DNA of 64,000 nucleotides from Pseudomonas sp. Bout1 (GTDB lineage Bacteria; Pseudomonadota; Gammaproteobacteria; Pseudomonadales; Pseudomonadaceae): NCBI RefSeq assembly GCF_034314165.1, contig NZ_JAVIWK010000001.1, positions 1,999,001 to 2,063,000 of the forward strand, read 5' to 3'. Shown piece by piece: positions 29,124 to 36,901 of this stretch (position 1 is its first letter; each line of letters starts with the position of its first letter). The notes under the pieces were generated by a model. It saw only the letters and a program-made list of their open reading frames with translations, ran no database searches and was not told where the DNA came from. The position numbers and the translations under genes were made by a program.

Positions 29124-29972
29124 CTAGACGCTGAAGCCGGCTTTGACCTGCTCATGCACATGCAGCGCCAACAGGTTGCTGCTATCGCCCAGCAGGTACA
29201 GGTGATGCACCGGCAATGGGGGCAATCCGGCCCTGGCAATCACACGGGTCAATCCCTTACCCATCCGGCTTTCTTCCATCAGGCCCACCGCCATCCCGCT
29301 GCGGATACAGGCCTCAACGGCGGGCGAACTGGCGCTTTCCAGTAGCACCCGGTAGTAAGTGCCGTGCTCCTTCAGCGCCCGAATCGCCGCAGCCCGATAA
29401 GGGCAGCCTGACAGTTGCACGGCAATCGGCAGCGGCGCCTGCTGTGGATAGCTGAAGTGTTCGGCGGCGACCCACAGCGGCTGAATTTTCCCCAGGCGTT
29501 CGCCTTGCTCCAAAGGCTGGGCGCTGACAACCAGGGCCAGGTCCAGTTGCTTGCTGTTGAACAATGCGAGCAATTCGCCGCTGGAGCGCGCTTCCACCTC
29601 CAGTTCCAGCAGCGGGTTGTCGGCGACCAGACGGGGCAGAAAATCCTGCATGAAGTCTGGCGCATACGAGTCAGGTAAACCCAGGCGGATTTTGCCCTGC
29701 ATGCGTTGCGGCGTAAGGGACGCCAGCAAACGGTCGTGGCTCTTGAGGAACTCGGTGGTTTCACCGAGGAGTTTCTTGCCATACATGGTCAGCTCAACCC
29801 CTTGGTTGTTGCGGCTGAACAGGCGTTGGCCAACTTGGTCTTCGAGCTTTTGAATCTGAGTGGTCACGGTCGAGGCACTGCGGTGCACGTGATTGGCCGC
29901 TTCGTTGAATCGCTGAAAGCGGGCCACCGCGTGGAAGGTGCGCAACAGGTCGATGTTCAGGTGTTTGCTCAT
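29124..29972 (-). CDS. LysR-family transcriptional regulator
   Basis: 282 aa. N-terminal winged HTH (LLRTFHAVARFQRFNEAANHVHRS, then STVTTQIQKLEDQVGQRLF), followed by a LysR substrate-binding domain (GKIRLGLPDSYAPDFMQDFLP). It is divergent from an EamA-family exporter, with 97 bases between the two starts, so that gene is the probable target. The effector cannot be told from the sequence. ATG 29972. Confidence 0.88.
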   Translation of the reverse strand: MSKHLNIDLLRTFHAVARFQRFNEAANHVHRSASTVTTQIQKLEDQVGQRLFSRNNQGVELTMYGKKLLGETTEFLKSHDRLLASLTPQRMQGKIRLGLPDSYAPDFMQDFLPRLVADNPLLELEVEARSSGELLALFNSKQLDLALVVSAQPLEQGERLGKIQPLWVAAEHFSYPQQAPLPIAVQLSGCPYRAAAIRALKEHGTYYRVLLESASSPAVEACIRSGMAVGLMEESRMGKGLTRVIARAGLPPLPVHHLYLLGDSSNLLALHVHEQVKAGFSV

Positions 29973-30004
29973 GATTCCACTTTTAAGGATTAGTGGTGCA
30001 GCTT

Positions 30005-30021
30005 ATTCAAATATACAGAAT
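30005..30021. promoter_or_regulatory. Candidate LysR binding site (T-N11-A dyad)
   Basis: ATTC at 30005-30008 and GAAT at 30018-30021 around an AT-rich 9-base centre, in the divergent LysR/EamA gap. It fits the TC-N9-GA (T-N11-A) LysR box. Confidence 0.5.
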
Positions 30022-30069
30022 CATGCGCGGCCCTTAGCCTTTCGGTCAATCAAGCCAACCGGAGGTTCT

Positions 30070-30969
30070 ATGAAACGATCAACCTTGGGGCTGCTGCTGT
30101 TACAGGTGGTGTTCGTGCTGTCGTGGAGTTCGGGCTTTATCGGCGCGAAATTGGCGACCCGCAGCGATGGCATTTTTAATGTGCTGTTCTGGCGGTTTTT
30201 GTTGGTCTCGGTGTGCCTGGCGGTGTTTTTGAACGTGCGGCTGCTGAAGGTTTCCTGGACGTGCATCCGCCATCACGCGGTGATTGGTTTTCTCTCGCAG
30301 TTTCTCTATCTGACCTGTGTCTACGTGGCGATCCAGAACGGTTTGCCGCCGGGGATTGCGGCGATCATTGCGGCATTGCAACCGTTGATGACGGCTACTT
30401 TGTCATCGGGCAGTGTGGCCGAGCGCAGTGGCGCCTGGCAGTGGCTGGGGTTGGTGATCGGTTTCGCCGGTGTGTCGATTGTGATCGCCGGGCAATACCG
30501 CAACGGCGGCACCGACGTCGGGTTGGTCACCTATTTACTGCCGCTGGTGTCGGCGCTCGGTCTCACCGTGGCCACGCTGTACGAACGACGGGCGGCACGG
30601 GCTCAGTCCGGCGACCTTGGCCTGGCGTTGTTTATCCAATCGTTGTTGACCTTGATCGGCTTTAGCGCAGCAGTGTTGTACACCGATACGTTGAGTATTC
30701 CTCGATCCCCGGACGTATTGATCTCCATCATTTGGCTGACGGTGTTTTCTACCTTCGTCGCTTACCTGAGCCTGTGGCTGTTGCTGCGGGTCATGACGGC
30801 CACCCACGTGGCGGCGTTGGTGTACCTGGAGCCACCAGTGACGCTGGTGTGGGCCGCCGTGATGTTTGGCGACGTGATTCATGCATCGACGTACGCAGGG
30901 ATCGCCGTGGTGGTGGCGGGGCTGATTCTGGTCCGCGTTAAACAGCCAGCGGCCGTGTGTACCTCCTGA
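30070..30969 (+). CDS. EamA-type drug/metabolite exporter (DMT family)
   Basis: 299 aa with ten predicted helices in two EamA repeats. The N-terminal motif VVFVLSWSSGFIGAKLA and the repeat ends (GLVIGFAGVSIVIAG; YAGIAVVVAGLILVRVK) are typical of RhaT/EamA-like exporters. The last helices carry LVYLEPPVTLVWA. GGAGG lies five bases before the ATG. Divergent from, and probably regulated by, the LysR gene at 29124. The substrate could be an amino acid or other metabolite, but nothing in the sequence decides. Confidence 0.88.
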   Translation: MKRSTLGLLLLQVVFVLSWSSGFIGAKLATRSDGIFNVLFWRFLLVSVCLAVFLNVRLLKVSWTCIRHHAVIGFLSQFLYLTCVYVAIQNGLPPGIAAIIAALQPLMTATLSSGSVAERSGAWQWLGLVIGFAGVSIVIAGQYRNGGTDVGLVTYLLPLVSALGLTVATLYERRAARAQSGDLGLALFIQSLLTLIGFSAAVLYTDTLSIPRSPDVLISIIWLTVFSTFVAYLSLWLLLRVMTATHVAALVYLEPPVTLVWAAVMFGDVIHASTYAGIAVVVAGLILVRVKQPAAVCTS

Positions 30970-31128
30970 AAAGGTCAGTTTTTCTTTACCTTAAGTCTGC
31001 CTGTGGGTTCAGCAACCTGACAGTTGGCACCTGTTAAAAAGTCTTATAGCCAAGCAGGAGCGCGGCTGGAACAAGGGGGCATTTTTTTACTGGAATAAAC
31101 GCTGGGCGGTGACGCCCGAGGGTTCTGT

Positions 31129-31458
31129 ATGTTGTTACGTTATGCGGCATTGGCGGCGTTGGTCGTCGCGGCTTCCGGGTGTGTAGAGGAGCGGGTCGTG
31201 CATGATCGACGACCGGTGCAGCGTGAATATGTAGAAGTCGTCGCGCCACAACCGCCGCCGGTGCAGGTTATCGAGGTCGAGCCCGAAGGGCGGCCGGGCT
31301 ACCTGTGGTCGCGCGGTTACTGGCGTTGGGAAGGCGGGCGTTATATGGCCGTGCATGGCCACTGGGAGCCGCAGCGCCCAGGCTATCGCTATGTGCATCC
31401 GCATTGGGTACAGAGCAATGACGGCTATCACTGGCAGGGCGGCGGTTGGGTTCGCTGA
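31129..31458 (+). CDS. YXWGXW-type repeat lipoprotein
   Basis: 109 aa. The lipobox (VVAASGC) places a lipid anchor at Cys18. The C-terminal half has several short repeats of aromatic-Gly-Trp type (GYWRWEGGRYMAVHGHWEP, YHWQGGGWVR), a signature of small envelope proteins with YXWGXW-like repeats. The middle is Pro/Val-rich (VVAPQPPPVQVIEVEPEG). GAGGG lies upstream of the ATG. Envelope location is likely; function unknown. A similar exported protein in other Pseudomonas is annotated only by this repeat. Confidence 0.75.
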   Translation: MLLRYAALAALVVAASGCVEERVVHDRRPVQREYVEVVAPQPPPVQVIEVEPEGRPGYLWSRGYWRWEGGRYMAVHGHWEPQRPGYRYVHPHWVQSNDGYHWQGGGWVR

Positions 31459-31473
31459 CCGTTTTCCGGTGGC

Positions 31474-31692
31474 TTAAATCGGCTTCTTTGTACCCAAAAG
31501 CCGAACTTCCCTGAGCAGCGCCGCGCCCAACTGGCCGGTGCCCAACTCCTTGTAACCCACCGCTTTTACGTCGCCGTTCTCTTCTGCCTGGGTGAGAATC
31601 ACCGGTGTTTGCTTGCCTGTGCCTTCGTCAACATGCAGCGCGTATTGCGGGATATCCAGGTTGATCGGCGTGCCGGCGGCCTTGCCCTTCAC
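31474..31692 (-). pseudogene. Probable 3' remnant of an unidentified gene
   Basis: 72 codons on the minus strand, starting only 19 bases past the vapC stop, ending ELGTGQLGAALLREVRLLGTKKPI-like (given here in part: LGAALLREVRLLGTKK). The frame carries ordinary coding-type sequence but has no SD and no signal peptide. An in-frame stop lies just upstream, inside the vapC end. The abrupt start at the VapBC module suggests the 5' part was lost. It could alternatively be a short real gene starting at GTG 31692. I do not recognise the parent family with certainty. Confidence 0.5.
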
Positions 31693-31711
31693 GTTGCCGC
31701 AACGCGGCGTT

Positions 31712-32107
31712 TCAGGTCAGCCGCCGCATGCCCGTAGCCTTGGCTGCGTCGAGGTCAAATGTCGCGGTATATTCGCATCCCGCTGCGTGGGCACAGCGTT
31801 CAATCAGGCAGTCGGCGAAATCGCCTTTGGTGCCTGTAAATCGCCGCAGTGCCTGCCAGATAACTTCCGCGTGCTCTACGGTCAGTTCCCGAGTGCGTAG
31901 CAGCGTCTCCAGGACCGCAACCACATCGCTCTTGGCTGACTGGTAGCAGGACTGCAGGACCCACACCAATTCCACCACTGAAACCAGGCTGACAAAACCC
32001 GGTGAGGCCGTGGTGAGGGATTCGATCAGTCTGGATGCCTTTGGCGATTGAACAGGATCATCCTGGGTGACGTAGCGCACCAGCACATTGGTATCCAGTC
32101 CGATCAT
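31712..32107 (-). CDS. VapC-like PIN-domain toxin
   Basis: 131 aa PIN-domain ribonuclease, toxin of a type II toxin-antitoxin pair. The acidic metal-binding residues are all present: Asp5 (GLDTNVLVRY), Glu46 (SVVELVWVL), Asp96/Asp99 (GDFADCLI), and TFDLDAAK near the C-terminus. Its ATG overlaps the antitoxin stop (ATGA), so the two are translationally coupled, antitoxin first. VapC toxins cut tRNA or rRNA; the exact target cannot be read here. Confidence 0.9.
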   Translation of the reverse strand: MIGLDTNVLVRYVTQDDPVQSPKASRLIESLTTASPGFVSLVSVVELVWVLQSCYQSAKSDVVAVLETLLRTRELTVEHAEVIWQALRRFTGTKGDFADCLIERCAHAAGCEYTATFDLDAAKATGMRRLT

Positions 32108-32346
32108 CGCGCTTTTGCTCCCTGTGCAGCGATGGCCTGGTGCATTTCTTCGAGGCTGACGGGCTTGGCGGGTTTGCGGATCAGCCCCTTGAGGTCCGTC
32201 ACCGTTTTGCTGGCCGCGATGATCGCAAATTTACCATCTTCCATTTCGACAAACTCGACGCGGTCACCAGTGTCCAGCCCAAGTGCGGCCCGGACTTGAA
32301 CGGGGATAGTGATTTGTCCTTTTGATGTGAGTGTGGCGGTAGCCAT
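32104..32346 (-). CDS. AbrB-type antitoxin (VapB/MazE-like)
   Basis: 80 aa from ATG 32346 (AGAGG 10 bases upstream). The N-terminal SpoVT/AbrB DNA-binding motif is TLTSKGQITIPVQVRAALGL (residues 5-24), with GDRVEFVEMEDGKF following. The C-terminal part (LIRKPAKPVSLEEMHQAIAA) would be the toxin-neutralising segment. It overlaps vapC by four bases. A near-perfect palindrome just upstream is the likely site where the antitoxin-toxin complex represses its own promoter. Confidence 0.9.
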   Translation of the reverse strand: MATATLTSKGQITIPVQVRAALGLDTGDRVEFVEMEDGKFAIIAASKTVTDLKGLIRKPAKPVSLEEMHQAIAAQGAKAR

Positions 32347-32370
32347 GTTGACAGCCTCTCTCGTGATACT

Positions 32371-32388
32371 CCTTACCTTAGGGTAAGG
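32371..32388. promoter_or_regulatory. Operator-like palindrome upstream of vapB
   Basis: CCTTACCTTAGGGTAAGG, an 18-base near-perfect inverted repeat, 25 bases upstream of the antitoxin ATG. Its position and symmetry fit autorepression by VapBC. Confidence 0.65.
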
Positions 32389-32516
32389 AATAGGGGAGGG
32401 CAAGATAAATTGGTCCATAGGTTGCTCATCTGGCATAGGTGGGTGGGAACAGGTAAAACGATAGTCCGAACCATCCCCATCGACACGCCTGATAACGGCC
32501 TGAAGAGATACAACAT

Positions 32517-32909
32517 ATGACGGATCGCCAGCTCATCATCCCCGCTGCCATGCGCCCCATCGTCGAGCGCGCCGGCTACGTCCCGGCGGTAAAAGTCGGC
32601 AAGACCCTCTACTGCGCGGGCCAGGTCGGCCGTACGCAAAACCTGGAAGTCATCACCGACCCCGAGGCGCAATTCGTCGCCGCCTGGGAGAGCCTGCGGC
32701 GGGTATTGGAGGAAGGTGGTTGTACGTTCGAAGACGTGGTCGACATGACCACCTACCACGTGAACATGAGCGAACACATGGCGGTTTTCCGTGAAGTGAA
32801 AAACCGCCTGTTCCCCCGCGGGTTGTGCGCCTGGACAGTCATCGGTGTATCAGAACTGGCTAACCCAGGCTTGCTGCTGGAGATCAAGTGCGTCGCGGTT
32901 CAGCGCTGA
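32517..32909 (+). CDS. RidA-family protein lacking the catalytic arginine
   Basis: 130 aa, the normal length of RidA/YjgF/UK114 trimeric proteins. Core features are visible: VKVGKTLYCAGQVG, then LRRVLEEGGCTFEDVVDMTTY and the final LLLEIKCVAVQR. Classical RidA enzymes hydrolyse reactive enamines using an Arg in PARS-like context; here that stretch reads GLCAWTVIGV, with no Arg. It is therefore likely a non-archetypal Rid member with another or no deaminase activity. Convergent with ppnN with one base between stops. Confidence 0.82.
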   Translation: MTDRQLIIPAAMRPIVERAGYVPAVKVGKTLYCAGQVGRTQNLEVITDPEAQFVAAWESLRRVLEEGGCTFEDVVDMTTYHVNMSEHMAVFREVKNRLFPRGLCAWTVIGVSELANPGLLLEIKCVAVQR

Positions 32910-32910
32910 C

Positions 32911-34284
32911 TCACTGCACCACGCGATAGCACGGCACATAGGCAGCGCCGCCCGGCAGTTTCATCCGGTGCTGCTCCACAAATGCCTTCAGCAACTCATC
33001 CAGCGGCTTCATGATCGCCGGGTCGCCATGGATCTCATACGGCCCGTTCTGCTCGATCAGGCGAATACCCTTGTCCTTGACGTTGCCCGCCACGATCCCC
33101 GAGAACGCCCGGCGCAGGTTGGCCGCCAGTTCATGGGGCGGCAGCGCGTGGCTCAGTTGCAGGCTGGCCATGTTGGCGTGGGTGGGGTCGAACGGGCGCT
33201 GGAAGCCCTCGTCGATCTTCAATAGCCAGTTGAAGTGGAACGCGTCGTTGCGCTCACGGCGGAACTGTTTGACCGCTTTCAAGCCGGCGGTCATCTGCCG
33301 TGCCACTTCAGCCGGGTCATCGATGATGATCTGGTAATGGGCCTGGGCCGCGTCCCCCAGGGTTGCGCCGACAAACGCGTGCAGCTGTTGCAGGTACGGC
33401 GCGGCGTGTTTCGGCCCGGTGAGGATCACCGGGAACGGCACGTCGCGGTTGTCCGGATGCATCAGGATGCCCAGCAGGTACAGGAACTCTTCAGCCGTGC
33501 CCGCGCCGCCCGGGAAGATGATGATGCCGTGACCGACGCGCACAAAGGCTTCCAGGCGCTTTTCGATGTCCGGCAAGATCACCAGCTCGTTGACGATCGG
33601 GTTCGGTGCCTCGGCGGCGATGATCCCAGGCTCGGTCAGGCCCAGGTAGCGCCCGCCGGTAATGCGTTGCTTGGCGTGGGAAATCGTCGCGCCCTTCATC
33701 GGGCCTTTCATCACGCCAGGGCCGCAGCCAGTGCACACGTCGAGGCTGCGCAGGCCCAGTTCGTGGCCGACTTTCTTGGTGTATTTGTATTCTTCGGTAT
33801 TGATCGAGTGCCCGCCCCAGCACACCACGATCTTCGGCTCCACGCCCGGGCGCAGGGTGCGGGCGTTGCGCAGCAGGTGGAACACGTAGTCGGTGATGCC
33901 CTGGGAGCTGCTCAGATCGATGCGCTGGCTGTCCAGTTCGTTTTCGGTATAGACAATGTCGCGCAGGGCGCTGAACAGCATCTCACGGGTACTGGCGATC
34001 ATTTCGCCATCCACGAAGGCGTCAGCCGGGGCGTTCAGCAGTTCCAGGCGCACGCCGCGGTCTTGCTGGTGGATGCGCACTTCGAAATCTTTGTAGGCGT
34101 CGAGGATGGTCTTGGCGTTGTCGATATGCGCGCCGGTGTTGAGGATGGCCAGGGCGCATTGACGAAAGAGGGTGTAGATGCTGCCGGTACCGGCTTCGCT
34201 CAGTTGCTGGACTTCACGTTGCGACAGCGTTTCAAGGCTGCCTTTAGGGCTTACGGAGGCATTGATGACTTGTCTTTGGGGCAT
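32911..34284 (-). CDS. ppnN: Nucleotide 5'-monophosphate nucleosidase
   Basis: 457 aa cytosolic enzyme of the LOG family, orthologue of E. coli PpnN (YgdH). It cleaves the N-glycosidic bond of nucleoside 5'-monophosphates for purine salvage and is linked to (p)ppGpp in E. coli. The nucleotide-binding signature GIIIFPGGAGTAEEFLYLL is about two thirds along. Also visible are VCWGGHSINTEEYKYTK and DVCTGCGPGVMKGPMKGA, plus the N-terminal and C-terminal extra domains of this subfamily. ATG 34284 has GGGAATC upstream. Confidence 0.93.
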   Translation of the reverse strand: MPQRQVINASVSPKGSLETLSQREVQQLSEAGTGSIYTLFRQCALAILNTGAHIDNAKTILDAYKDFEVRIHQQDRGVRLELLNAPADAFVDGEMIASTREMLFSALRDIVYTENELDSQRIDLSSSQGITDYVFHLLRNARTLRPGVEPKIVVCWGGHSINTEEYKYTKKVGHELGLRSLDVCTGCGPGVMKGPMKGATISHAKQRITGGRYLGLTEPGIIAAEAPNPIVNELVILPDIEKRLEAFVRVGHGIIIFPGGAGTAEEFLYLLGILMHPDNRDVPFPVILTGPKHAAPYLQQLHAFVGATLGDAAQAHYQIIIDDPAEVARQMTAGLKAVKQFRRERNDAFHFNWLLKIDEGFQRPFDPTHANMASLQLSHALPPHELAANLRRAFSGIVAGNVKDKGIRLIEQNGPYEIHGDPAIMKPLDELLKAFVEQHRMKLPGGAAYVPCYRVVQ

Positions 34285-34431
34285 TCTGATTCCCTGAAAG
34301 CACAGCCACCGGACCATGGAAGGCCAGTGGCTTGAGGAGAGTACGCGCCGTTTTCGGTCGCATTGGACGGTTATTTTCCTCGGCACTGGAGCCGAGCGCA
34401 AACACCGTCGCGCACCATCATGCCGCAGAAG

Positions 34432-35256
34432 TTACTGAATCAGCTTCCAGTTTTTGTAGAAAAACCGCCGCAAGGTAAAGACCGCTCCGGCAAAGCCCGC
34501 GATCAGGCCATTGAGCAGGGACGGTACCCGGGTTGGCCGCACGATATCGATGAACAGGCAGTAGCGCTTGGCATCGTTCTTATTGAAGGAGGCATGCATC
34601 AGCGTGTCATCGAAGATAAACAGCGGGTTATCGTGCCAGTAATGCTTGTGCTTGCCGACCTGGATGTAAACGCCCTCGTGATGCGGTGCCGGTGCCATGT
34701 TGTAGAGCACGCGGAACATCATGCGCAGCGGGCCGAAGTGAAACGAGGTGGAGCGGTTTTCATTGAATACCGACACGCCGATGGTTTTCACGTAGGGCAG
34801 TTTTTCCCGCAGTTGCGGGATATCCAGGCTGGTCTCGATCGGGCGGCCGTACCATTGGAAGAACAACATGCCGCGCTTTTTCTCGGCCATGCGCTCATCC
34901 AGGTAATGGATGATTTCGTCTTTGTTGGCCATCGCATCGTCGATGACCTTTTGCAGGTCTTCGCGCCAGGCCGGCGGCAGGTCGTTCATTTTATAAACGT
35001 GGCGATTACGCTGGCTCACCAGGTCAAACAGCGTATTGAACGGCGCCAGCAGCCAGGTATTGCGGCCGTTGCCGATGAAGTACTTTTTAATGGTCGCACC
35101 GTCGTACAGGCCATTGCGCAAAAAATCGTACAGCCCGCAGAACACCACCAGCAGCAGAAACACCAGGGTGGTGCGCGGGAAGCAATAAATGAACAGCAAC
35201 ACGCCAAGTACCCAGGCGGCGGACGCCAGGCGTTTGCGGATGACACTCTTACTCAT
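34432..35256 (-). CDS. Aspartyl/asparaginyl beta-hydroxylase-family membrane enzyme (LpxO-like)
   Basis: 274 aa from ATG 35256. Two N-terminal helices (SAAWVLGVLLFIYCF and TLVFLLLVVFCGLYDF) precede a cytosolic Fe(II)/2-oxoglutarate domain with YNMAPAPHHEGVYIQVGKHKHYW and the ligand region FDDTLMHASFNKNDAKRYCLFIDIVRP. LpxO hydroxylates the secondary acyl chain of lipid A; membrane anchoring and fold fit, but sequence alone does not prove the substrate. GGAG nine bases before supports ATG 35256; an in-frame ATG at 35271 is also possible. A third hydrophobic stretch lies at the C-terminus. Confidence 0.78.
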   Translation of the reverse strand: MSKSVIRKRLASAAWVLGVLLFIYCFPRTTLVFLLLVVFCGLYDFLRNGLYDGATIKKYFIGNGRNTWLLAPFNTLFDLVSQRNRHVYKMNDLPPAWREDLQKVIDDAMANKDEIIHYLDERMAEKKRGMLFFQWYGRPIETSLDIPQLREKLPYVKTIGVSVFNENRSTSFHFGPLRMMFRVLYNMAPAPHHEGVYIQVGKHKHYWHDNPLFIFDDTLMHASFNKNDAKRYCLFIDIVRPTRVPSLLNGLIAGFAGAVFTLRRFFYKNWKLIQ

Positions 35257-35641
35257 GAAACGTGGCTCCATCGGGCGGCTTTCGATTGCTTCAAAACCGT
35301 CCGCGATGGACTCGCAGGCCAAGGCAAAGGCGTCAGTCAACCCGTGGGCCATCATGCCTGAGCTGAAACATATCGAAATGATTCGGTCATGATAGGGTGT
35401 TATCGCGTGCACGTGGCGTTTTAAATGCGGGAAATGTGTGAAGCCACTACACAGATTTTTACCGTTGTCCCCTTAAAATGCCGCGCTGATAGCCGGATCC
35501 GGCGTGTTGCGGATAGCATTTTGTGAACAGAAGATTTGCGACTATCGTGACGCTTCGGTTTTCCGGGCGTCATAGACCGGTACGATTGACGCTGTAATGG
35601 CCACCATTGGCCTTCGGCACCTTGGAAGAGGCAGAAATTTT
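35257..35641. other. Intergenic region between the hydroxylase gene and fabV
   Basis: About 385 bases, divergent promoters for both genes. No gene or repeat recognised. GAGG lies upstream of the fabV ATG. Confidence 0.4.
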
Positions 35642-36835
35642 ATGATCATCAAACCGCGGGTTCGTGGCTTTATCTGTGTGACCGCTCACCCGGTTGGCTG
35701 TGAAGCGAATGTCAAAGAGCAGATCGACTACGTGACCGAACACGGTGCCATTGAAGGCGGCCCGAAAAAGGTGCTGGTCCTCGGGGCTTCCACCGGCTAC
35801 GGCCTTGCCGCGCGCATCAGCGCTGCCTTTGGCTGCGGTGCCGACACCCTGGGCGTGTTTTTTGAGAAAGAAGGCGAAGAAGGCAAACTGAGCTCTGCCG
35901 GCTGGTACAACAGCGCCGCCTTCGAGAAGTTTGCACTGGAAAAAGGCCTGTACGCCAAGAGCATCAATGGCGATGCGTTCTCCGATGAGATCAAGCGCCT
36001 GACCATCGAAACCATCAAGAAAGACCTGGGCAAGATCGACCTGGTGGTCTACAGCCTGGCCGCGCCGCGCCGTACCGACCCGCAAGGCGTGGTGCACACC
36101 TCCACGCTCAAGCCGATCGGCAAGGCCGTAACCCTGCGCGGCATCAACACCGACAAGGGCGTCGTGGTCGACACTACCCTTGAGCCGGCCACCCAGGAAG
36201 AAATCGACGGCACCGTGAAAGTCATGGGCGGCGAAGACTGGCAGCTGTGGATCGACGCCCTGCGTGACGCCGATGTATTGGCCGAAGGCGCCAAGACCAC
36301 CGCGTTCACCTACCTCGGCGAGAAGCTGACCCAGGACATCTACTGGAACGGTTCCATTGGCGAGGCCAAGAAAGACCTGGACAAAAAAGTCCTGACCCTG
36401 CGCGAGAACCTGGCTGCACTGAAGGGCGACGCCCGTGTGTCGGTACTCAAGGCCGTGGTAACCCAGGCCAGCTCGGCGATCCCGATCATGCCGCTGTACC
36501 TGTCGCTGCTGTTTAAAGTGATGAAAGAGCAGGGCACCCACGAAGGTTGCATCGAGCAGGTCTACGGCCTGTTCAAGGACAGCCTGTATGGCAAAGAGCC
36601 CAAGCTCGACGCCGATGGCCGCCTGCGTGCCGACCTCAAGGAACTTGAGCCGAAGGTTCAGGACGCGGTCGCGGCGCTGTGGAATCAGGTCTCTGACGAC
36701 AACGTCAACGAGATCAGCGATTTTGCCGGCTACAAGGCGGAGTTCCTGCGCCTGTTCGGTTTTGAGATTGACGGCGTGGACTACGACGCTGACGTCAACC
36801 CGACCGTGAAGATCAAGGGCCTGGTTCAGGCTTAA
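35642..36835 (+). CDS. fabV: Trans-2-enoyl-ACP/CoA reductase FabV
   Basis: Final reduction step of fatty acid elongation, NADH-dependent; FabV enzymes are insensitive to triclosan. It is 397 aa with the N-terminal block [16 protein letters not shown], the nucleotide motif [15 protein letters not shown] (46-60) and the catalytic Tyr234-x8-Lys243 pair in [13 protein letters not shown], which defines FabV within the SDR superfamily (Y-x8-K rather than Y-x3/6-K). The C-terminus [14 protein letters not shown] is typical. A 14-bp imperfect stem-loop (36848-36885) lies in the short gap to the ExoY-like gene. Confidence 0.96.
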   Translation: MIIKPRVRGFICVTAHPVGCEANVKEQIDYVTEHGAIEGGPKKVLVLGASTGYGLAARISAAFGCGADTLGVFFEKEGEEGKLSSAGWYNSAAFEKFALEKGLYAKSINGDAFSDEIKRLTIETIKKDLGKIDLVVYSLAAPRRTDPQGVVHTSTLKPIGKAVTLRGINTDKGVVVDTTLEPATQEEIDGTVKVMGGEDWQLWIDALRDADVLAEGAKTTAFTYLGEKLTQDIYWNGSIGEAKKDLDKKVLTLRENLAALKGDARVSVLKAVVTQASSAIPIMPLYLSLLFKVMKEQGTHEGCIEQVYGLFKDSLYGKEPKLDADGRLRADLKELEPKVQDAVAALWNQVSDDNVNEISDFAGYKAEFLRLFGFEIDGVDYDADVNPTVKIKGLVQA

Positions 36836-36901
36836 GCGAAGTGAGCAGGCCGCGACCTTGAAGAGGTGTTATCAAGGCCGTGGCCGGGTTACTTCACAAC
36901 C

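Noticed and set aside
36848..36885. Stem-loop after fabV as intrinsic terminator
   Set aside because: 12 of 14 bases pair but no T tract follows; noted only under fabV.
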